DNA of 64,000 bases from Auricularia sp. M13 (taxonomy: Eukaryota > Basidiomycota > Agaricomycetes > Auriculariales > Auriculariaceae). Location: contig CM073200.1 in the NCBI GenBank assembly GCA_037042915.1, positions 868,001 through 932,000 on the forward strand, given 5' to 3'. The notes under the pieces are model-generated. The model was not told the origin of the DNA, searched no databases, and saw only the letters and a list, made by a program, of their open reading frames with translations. Positions within the stretch are counted from its first letter, which is position 1; the number at the start of each line of letters is the position of its first letter. Positions 58,101-64,000 of this stretch are shown here, in pieces. A program made the translations under genes and the position numbers.

Positions 58101-59490
58101 TATCACCTGTTTTCTGATTGATGACTTCTCTTAGCCACGCATCTCTTTGAAGCGAGGTTCCACGGAGTTGCAACGCGATGGTGAGTGCAGACGTTCGCTA
58201 GACGTCTCGCTGGAACGTGACTTGTCGCCCGCTCCAGATCTCATTCCTCCTGCGAAGAAGCGAGCAATATCCGAAGCACACGGGCGAGAGACGATTGATC
58301 TGACTTTCAGCGATATCTCCTTACCGCCGGAGCCAAGCCATCATAAATCGAGCGACTCTTCACCTGCGCGCCGAGGTCCGTCGTATACCAAGTAGTTTAC
58401 TTAATATACCATTTTCATGCTCTCCGTTATAGAAAACTCTACTATACACGCAAATCTGCATGACGAGCCACCTCGGGGCGCTGCTCGGACGACCAGTCCA
58501 GAGCAAGGACTCGAAGAGCCTGAGGACGAACCTGACTCGAGCTCTGATGACTCAGATTCGAATATGCAGAGCAGCGAAGACGATAGGGGCAACGAAGGAG
58601 CGTCGAGCTCTGACGAAGATTCCGGGATGCAGGTCAGCGAGGACGACGGGGGACCAGTGGCAGCTACGCCCCCGCCTGCACGCGCTGCTCCCGCCGTCGC
58701 GGTCCACATCAGATTCTCCCATGGTCCGAGCCAGGATCTTCAAGTGCAGCCCGCAAATGCACAACCGATGCCACTACCTACAGCTAGCGTTCAGTCGGCA
58801 CGGCCGGGATTCATCTGCAAGCATTGTACAGGCGACCCTGGACCGAAGGGACCGCGTCGATTCTCCAAGCCGGGGATCTTGAATCACCTTGCCGTTGGGT
58901 GTGTTGTCTTGTTCGCACTCGAGTTTTGAGCACCATCAACTGAGACTCCGCTAGGCATAAAATAGTCTCGCCGCGCAATCGCGAGGATTACAGATTCTGC
59001 CAAGGCGCGTCCGAAGCCACGCCGACTGCGAAGTTGCCTCCGCGAGATGCCCGGACAGGCCCCATCTACCTTTGCAAGATCTGTCACATGAGGATGCATC
59101 GATTCCAATGGAAGGCGCTGGAGTCTCATATGGCTCTTCGGTACGCCCTCGCGCTGCTAGACCACCTCCATATTGCACTAACCGCCCACGTAGCCACCGC
59201 ATCGTCACACCTCTTGCCGACACCCACTACGTCGAGACCATTCCTAAGGAGAAGAGTGCGAATCCGTCTCTCATCAGTCGACAACGGTACATCTGCAAGG
59301 AGTGTCCTGCCGCCGACAAACCGAGGCTGCTCACCATGAACGGCTGCAAGGACCATCTATCATCCGTGTGAGCTTGCTAGTCATCTTATGTCGTGGTCTA
59401 GCTAAGAGTATTTCTCAGGCACGGCATTACAAAGGGGATATATAGACAGCACTTTGACAAGTTGAAGTACTTTCCTACAGCCGGGCCTTG
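55151..59490 (+). CDS. F-box protein with Cys-rich module and five C2H2 fingers
   Basis: Exon 1 (MAQRLQVDSDDEIVMVDKDG) ends ...RFLRA and splices to LLAPVLPADLVSLCLAFGTV...GAADIWKRVRHNMPG, the F-box type common in agaricomycetes, with CPDSMSEMEYTSLLF after it. A Cys module follows (CGKPTSRDIDW..LRFCAACQTEHVKGARFV), then helices (PEVLSVHRELMRLDAEVE) and a domain ending LVFNWRHAV. Then come five fingers of C-x2-C-x(11-17)-H-x3-5-H shape: VCCLCP..HLEQRHH (about 57241), FKCRHCP..HLKDEH (57507), FICKHC..NHLAVGH (58813), YLCKIC..SHMALRH (59071) and YICKEC..HLSSVH (59287). Several His pairs are completed only after splicing, which supports one gene ending at 59490. A Ser/Pro/acidic linker separates fingers 2 and 3. 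About a dozen introns. Likely a nuclear SCF adaptor or DNA-binding protein. Confidence 0.75.
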
Positions 59491-59963
59491 ATGCATGGTG
59501 AATGGGCGAATGCCCCACTATTCTAGAGGTCATGTATCTACTTTCCATTGTGTCTCCCATGCTTTCTTCGCTTGAATCGCCATTGCCCAAGCACACAATG
59601 GGCTGTTGTTCAACCGTGCTAGAAACGGCGACAAGATCATGCGAATATAGGATCGGAATCCGTGTCAGTTGCACGTTGTTCACACACGGACACCCAGTTT
59701 GCAAAGAAATTCTTATACAGAAAAGGAGCAAGGCGTCTTCCTCGCAACTCATTGCTAAGTACAAGTCCGCCAACCCGCACAAGTGTAATGAATGATCAGA
59801 CACTGAAAGAAGTGAAAGAAAACGAGGAACCAACCCATCGATAGCAGAGAGAGCAGTGCACACAGACACACAGAGGGAGACGGAGACGGAGACGGAGAGA
59901 GGCAGCCGAAACGCAGAAACACCGAGACAAATGTATGTAGAGGCAGCGTATTATAATAGCGCT
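59491..59963. other. intergenic between convergent genes
   Basis: 3' flanks of the two neighbours. A run of GGAGAC repeats occurs near 59875-59900. No supported gene. Confidence 0.4.
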
Positions 59964-62332
59964 CTATGTCGCCGACAGCGGCGGGAAGTCGCCCGACCCG
60001 AACTGCGGCCGGCCCCGCGGCTGGTGCTGGTGCTGGTGCTGGCCATGGTGTCGCGCGCTGGGCGGCGGCGGCGCGGGCTTCATCCCGATCGCCCAGTCCG
60101 GCCGCGGCGGGAGCGGGTGCGTGCCCGACGCGGTCGACGTGAACGTCTTGCGCGACGACGAGGACGAGCTCGACTGTCGCAGCCGTGAGCACCAGCCTGA
60201 AGTCTCAAAGGATGCAAAGCGAGATACTCACCGCTACACTACTGGCGACGCTCGCAGTTTCATCCGCGCCGCGCCCACCGCCGCTGGACGAGCTGGTCGC
60301 GACGCTCGACGCGCTGCTGCTCGCCGTCCGCCTTGTCGTCATCCGCGGGCCCACGCGCCCGCCGCTCTTGCGCTGCGCGGGGTACTCGTTCCCATAGTAC
60401 GGCGTCGCGCGCCCGAACTGGATCGGCGACGGCGAGTGGTGCGACGGCGGCGTCCCGTATCCAGGAGCGAAGAACTGACCGCCCGGCGGCGTGGCCTGCA
60501 ACTGCGGAAGCGGCTGACCGTACGCAGCAGGCGACCCATACTGCTGCTGCTGCTGCTGCCCATTCTGCCCGAACGCCGCGCCCGCCTGCTGCTGCTGATA
60601 CATCGCATATTGGGGGTTGGCCATCATATTGGGATATGGCGGCAACGGCTGCTGCTGAGGCGGCGGCGTCGCGTACTGCTGGCCCTGCCCCGGCGCACCG
60701 TTCGCGTACATCTGCTGCTGTGGAGGCGGCGGCGGCGGATACTGCACGCCCGCAAAGCTCGCGGCTGGCGGCGCAGTGCCAAACTGCAGCTGCTGCACCG
60801 ACATCTGCTGAGGCGGCTGCTGCGCGCCATACTGCACGGGTGGTTGCTGCTGCTGCTGCTGTTGTTGCTGGAACTGAGGCACTTGCGGTGGCGGAGCAGG
60901 TCCATACTGCTGCTGCTGCTGCTGTTGGGGAGGCGGGCCGTATTGCTGCTGCTGTTGGGGAGGCGGAGGAGGGTAAGGATACGACGGCTGGCCTTGGGGA
61001 TACTGCTGCTGCTGCTGCTGGGGACGTGGCTGCTGCGAATACTGCCCATTCCGCACCTGCGCCTGCTGCTGAGGATACGGACCGGCTTGCGGCGGCGGCG
61101 GCGGCGGCGCCGCATACTGCTGCTGCTGCTGCGACTGAGCAGGCGGAGGCTGCGGCGCATACTGCTGCACCTGCGCCGGAGGCGGCGGCGGCCCATACTG
61201 TCCGTTCGGCTGGGGCGGCGCGGCGGCATACTGTCCATTCTGCTGAGGCCCCACAAACTGCCCATTCGGCTGCGGAGGCTGGTTCGCAAACAGCCCATTC
61301 TGCGGCGGCGGCGGCGGCGGCCCATACTGCTGCTGCTGCTGCTGCTGGGCAGGTGGAGGCGGCGGCATGGCGTACTGTCCGTTCTGCTGCTGCGGCTGCG
61401 GCTGCTGAGGCGGCGCATACTGCTGCGGCTGCACATACTGTCCAACACCCACGGCAACGCCATTCTGCGGCGGCGGCGGCGGCGCAGAGCCCCACACATA
61501 CGGCGGGAACGCCGCACCATACTCGCCGGGTGGCGGCGGTGGCGGTGGCGGCGCGGCGGGGTACATCATGGGCACAAGCTGGTACAGCATGCCGTACGGC
61601 GCGTACGCCAGCGGGTGCGGGTGCGGGTGCGGGTGCTCGAGCAGGTCCGCGCCGTGCTGCGCGGGGTCGTACGGCACGTACTCCGGGCTCGTGCTCCGCC
61701 CGCGCCCCTTGCGCGCGCCGCCCGCGCCTTTCGGGCTCGCGCGCTGCGACTCCGTCGAGCTGTTCTGCCGGCGCATTTTGTCGCGCCCGCGCCCGTTGCC
61801 GTTACTATGACTGTTGTTGGTGCTGACGCTCGTGCTGCTGTTCAGGCTGTTCGTGCTGACGCTCGCGCTGCTGATCGCCACATCGGACAGCGTGCCGATG
61901 CTCGTGCTGCTCGTCGCAGTCGGCGCGGCGCCGAACTCGCTCTCGGTGGGCGCGGCGCTCGACGACGCCGCGTCCTCGTCCCGGTCCCGGTCCGTCTCCG
62001 CGACGCTGGGCGCCGTCGTGCTGCCGCTGCTCGCGCCGCCCTTAGACTTCTTGCTCTCGAACCCGTCGAAGATGCGCTCGCGCGCGGCCTGGTACGCCGC
62101 CTCGCGCTCGGCGATCGTCATCGCGCCGCGCTTCTTCTTCGCGACGCTCTCGCTGTCGCTGACATCCGCGCTCGCCGTGTCGCCGTCCGCGTTGAGGGTC
62201 GAGTTCAGATTCGTGCGCGACGAGTGCGCGGAGCCCGACGCCGCCGTGTCGCGCCGCATGATCTTGAACGTCGGCGTCTGCGTGTTCTCCGACGGGAGCG
62301 TCGGTACGAGGTCGCATAGTCTTCTTGCGGGA
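59964..62332 (-). CDS. SUZ-domain protein with Q/P-rich low-complexity body
   Basis: The open part begins after a strong acceptor (pyrimidine tract ending TTTTGCAG, with a CTAAC branch-like site) at 62332. It reads PARRLCDLVPTLP..FKIMRRD and then TIAEREAAYQAARERIF, the core of a SUZ RNA-binding domain. The following ~550 residues are poly-Ser, then Pro/Gln/Tyr/Gly repeats (QNGQY and QQQQYGPPPP type). A last intron (about 60192-60250) leads to SRKTFTSTASGTHPLPPRPD and FGSGDFPPLSAT, stop at 59964. In other fungi SUZ usually follows an R3H domain; no R3H segment was found upstream within the window, so exon 1 is missing from this call. The long plus-strand frames here are antisense shadows of CAG/GGC repeats. 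Probably binds RNA. Confidence 0.75.
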
Positions 62333-62758
62333 CTGCAAAAGGGCGAGAGAGAGACGGTTAGTATGAAATTTCGACCAAGGTAAACAAGCCGAGAAAAATG
62401 GGCGATTCGGGGTGCAAAGCCTATGGATTGGGTGGGTAGATATGAAGTTGCCAGTGTCTCGGGAATGTGTCCAAAGAAGACACAATGCATGTGGACCGTC
62501 CAATATTCCACAACATTTCAAACGCCCTCAGTGCGACAAACTTCACCACCGTCGCGGAAATGTGTACTGCCAAGCGCCGCAAGGTCGACAGCAGGCCCGT
62601 GCCCGCAGGATAGAGCAAGGTGGATACGATTCCGACGACCGCGCACGACAAAAGCAGAAGCACATCGTGCACCATACTCGGCCGCGCACGGGCTCACGCG
62701 CATCGAAGACAAGCTCAACTGCGACTGGGTGCGCATTCGGCGATGCTCCCGTCGCTCG

Positions 62759-62804
62759 CACGCGAAGGTCGAGCGCCGGCGTCCACCTCGCGCCGCGTAT
62801 AAAA
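62759..62804 (+). promoter_or_regulatory. duplicated promoter-like module, copy 1
   Basis: 19-bp motif CACGCGAAGGTCGAGCGCC (62759-62777), then TATAAAA at 62798-62804. The same 19 bases recur at 63527 before another TATAAAA. Plus-strand transcripts from here have no recognised ORF. Confidence 0.35.
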
Positions 62805-63526
62805 CGGCGCGCAGCGGACCAGACCAAACCAACGCGTGCGTGTCGCAGCAGGGCAGGATGTACAGTACAGCACTGCACCGTCTCGCTCGGCTCGCATACA
62901 ACGCCCGGACGTTGGGTGGACGTATAGTACGCCTTACAAAAAAACGACGCTCGGAACAGATAGCATGTCGCACGCTATCAGCGCGAAAACAACGGCCGTG
63001 TCCGAAATGCGTAACGAATGGTGCAGGCGCAAGACAAACGATAGATAGTATGTGCGTCGCGTGCGAGAGACGGAGGCTTGCGCGGTGCCACAGCAGACGG
63101 AAGCGCGTCATTCCCCATCCAACAATTCTACCCCGCGCAGACATCCGAGCGAGCTCGAAATTGGAAGAAAAGCTCGGATGCCCGATGTTCGTCGCGTCAT
63201 CTGGAAGAGGCAGCCCGCGCGGCGCCGGCGTCTACCTCGAGGCGTGCCAATGACACGCTTCGAAGAGCAACGGTCCAGGACCAGCACCAACGCGGCCATG
63301 TAGCGCATCCGTCGCGCACTCAACATAGAGCAAGGCGAGCGTTGTGACCGAGCAGGCGTAAAATCGCCCAACGTGTCTAGGCCGTGACACCGTGACACGC
63401 AACAGGACCGGGCGTGCGCTCAGAGTACGATGGCCTCTGGACCGTGGGCGGTCTGCAGTGATCAAGACGGGACGCGTCGTGGATCGTACTGGCCGGCATT
63501 TCACGCTCTGCCATCACGTCATCCAG

Positions 63527-63620
63527 CACGCGAAGGTCGAGCGCCAGCGTGTTGCTCTCGCTGGAGCTCTGCGCGTGGGTGTACAGTGCGCAGAGGACAA
63601 ATGCACGCGCGTCTATAAAA
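63527..63620 (+). promoter_or_regulatory. duplicated promoter-like module, copy 2
   Basis: Second exact copy of the 19-bp motif (63527-63545) with TATAAAA at 63614-63620. Spacing to the TATA box differs from copy 1 (68 versus 20 bp), so the module is only partly conserved. Confidence 0.35.
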
Positions 63621-64000
63621 GGCGGCACGGGCACGGGCGCTGGGCTGCGACGCAACCCTGGCAACAGGTGCGCGGATACGCCGATGGAGGCGCCGGCGTC
63701 CAGCACAGGAGCGTCCTCGGACAAGCAGCACTGTTCAGCGCGTCATGCCTATGCGTGTCAAGGCGGGGAGCGTCGCCGTCGGTCGCAGCAGCGCGATATG
63801 AACGTTGACCGCCCGCAGCGCAACCCGTCCCCGTCCCACCGCCTCCGGAGCACGAACCCGGTTGGCAATTGGCAAGAGAGAGAGAAGAGAAGACGCAGAC
63901 GGTACGAGTACCATCCAAGTCCAGTCTGTGCGCAAGCGCGGGAAGATAACGCGGGGCGATCCTCCCTCGCAGCAGTATGACGCGCGGACCAAAGAAAGGC

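Larger units (their letters stand above)
62333..64000. other. 5' region of the SUZ gene; no firm gene
   Basis: Should contain exon 1 and the promoter of the minus-strand SUZ gene. Otherwise only GC-rich ORF noise. It holds two similar promoter-like modules on plus (62759-62804 and 63527-63620), listed separately. The right edge may cut another gene. Confidence 0.4.

Noticed and set aside
60121-62319. 732-codon plus-strand Arg/Leu-rich frame opposite the SUZ gene
   Set aside because: Antisense shadow of CAG/GGC repeats; extreme composition and no domain.
1-64000. CRISPR arrays, operons or bacterial-type signals
   Set aside because: No regularly spaced repeats; introns, tRNA structure and gene families are eukaryotic.

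Overview
The window is nuclear DNA of a filamentous basidiomycete, most likely an agaricomycete. Nearly all genes are cut by 45-65 bp GT-AG introns (two fit GC-AG), the coding DNA is GC-rich, and the gene families are typical of mushrooms: coiled-coil F-box/LRR proteins, an F-box protein with C2H2 fingers, a fungal kinase-like protein and a PL4 rhamnogalacturonan lyase. Genus cannot be fixed from the sequence. All calls come from reading the translations; no database search was possible.

Layout, left part (1-30 kb): an F-box/RCC1-repeat gene (472-3132); an anonymous 3 kb stretch; a minus-strand F-box/zinc-finger gene (6142-8320); a WRNIP1/Mgs1-type AAA+ ATPase (8936-11083); a pyroglutamyl-peptidase I (11645-12487); 4.6 kb with no recognisable gene; ARP8 of the INO80 complex (17113-19711, minus) facing two tandem F-box pseudogenes (19848-23224); an intronless F-box-like protein with a repeated PPF-x-LGVS tail (24372-26087); a kinase-like gene (26552-28034, minus); and a Gly-rich hypothetical gene (28272-30164).

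Mobile block (30.7-42.4 kb): a full-length Ty3/Gypsy LTR retrotransposon (30735-39337, target duplication TACGA, LTRs of 724 and 722 bp). Eleven nt downstream of its TATA box are exactly complementary to the 11 nt that begin 2 nt after the 5' LTR, the arrangement of Tf1-type self-priming. Between pol and the 3' LTR it carries an antisense, intron-containing gene with a perfect-spacing Zn2Cys6 motif. A tRNA-Asp gene starts 57 bp after the element. Next comes a 2,821-bp TA-flanked DNA transposon (39577-42397) with perfect 112-bp terminal inverted repeats, a DD34E transposase and a convergent four-exon passenger gene.

Right part (42.5-64 kb): a large disordered protein (42498-44879); two minus-strand F-box/LRR genes (45702-46841, 47944-49503) with a second tRNA-Asp and a 137-bp foldback/MITE between them; a secreted PL4 lyase (49700-52482) and a secreted alpha/beta hydrolase (53232-54477), both minus; a long F-box/C2H2-finger gene (55151-59490) paralogous to the one at 6-8 kb; and a Q/P-rich SUZ-domain protein (59964-62332, minus). 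Eight F-box-type loci in 64 kb mark this as a region of substrate-adaptor expansion. The strongest leads are the self-priming retroelement with its antisense Zn2Cys6 gene, and the two-gene TIR transposon.
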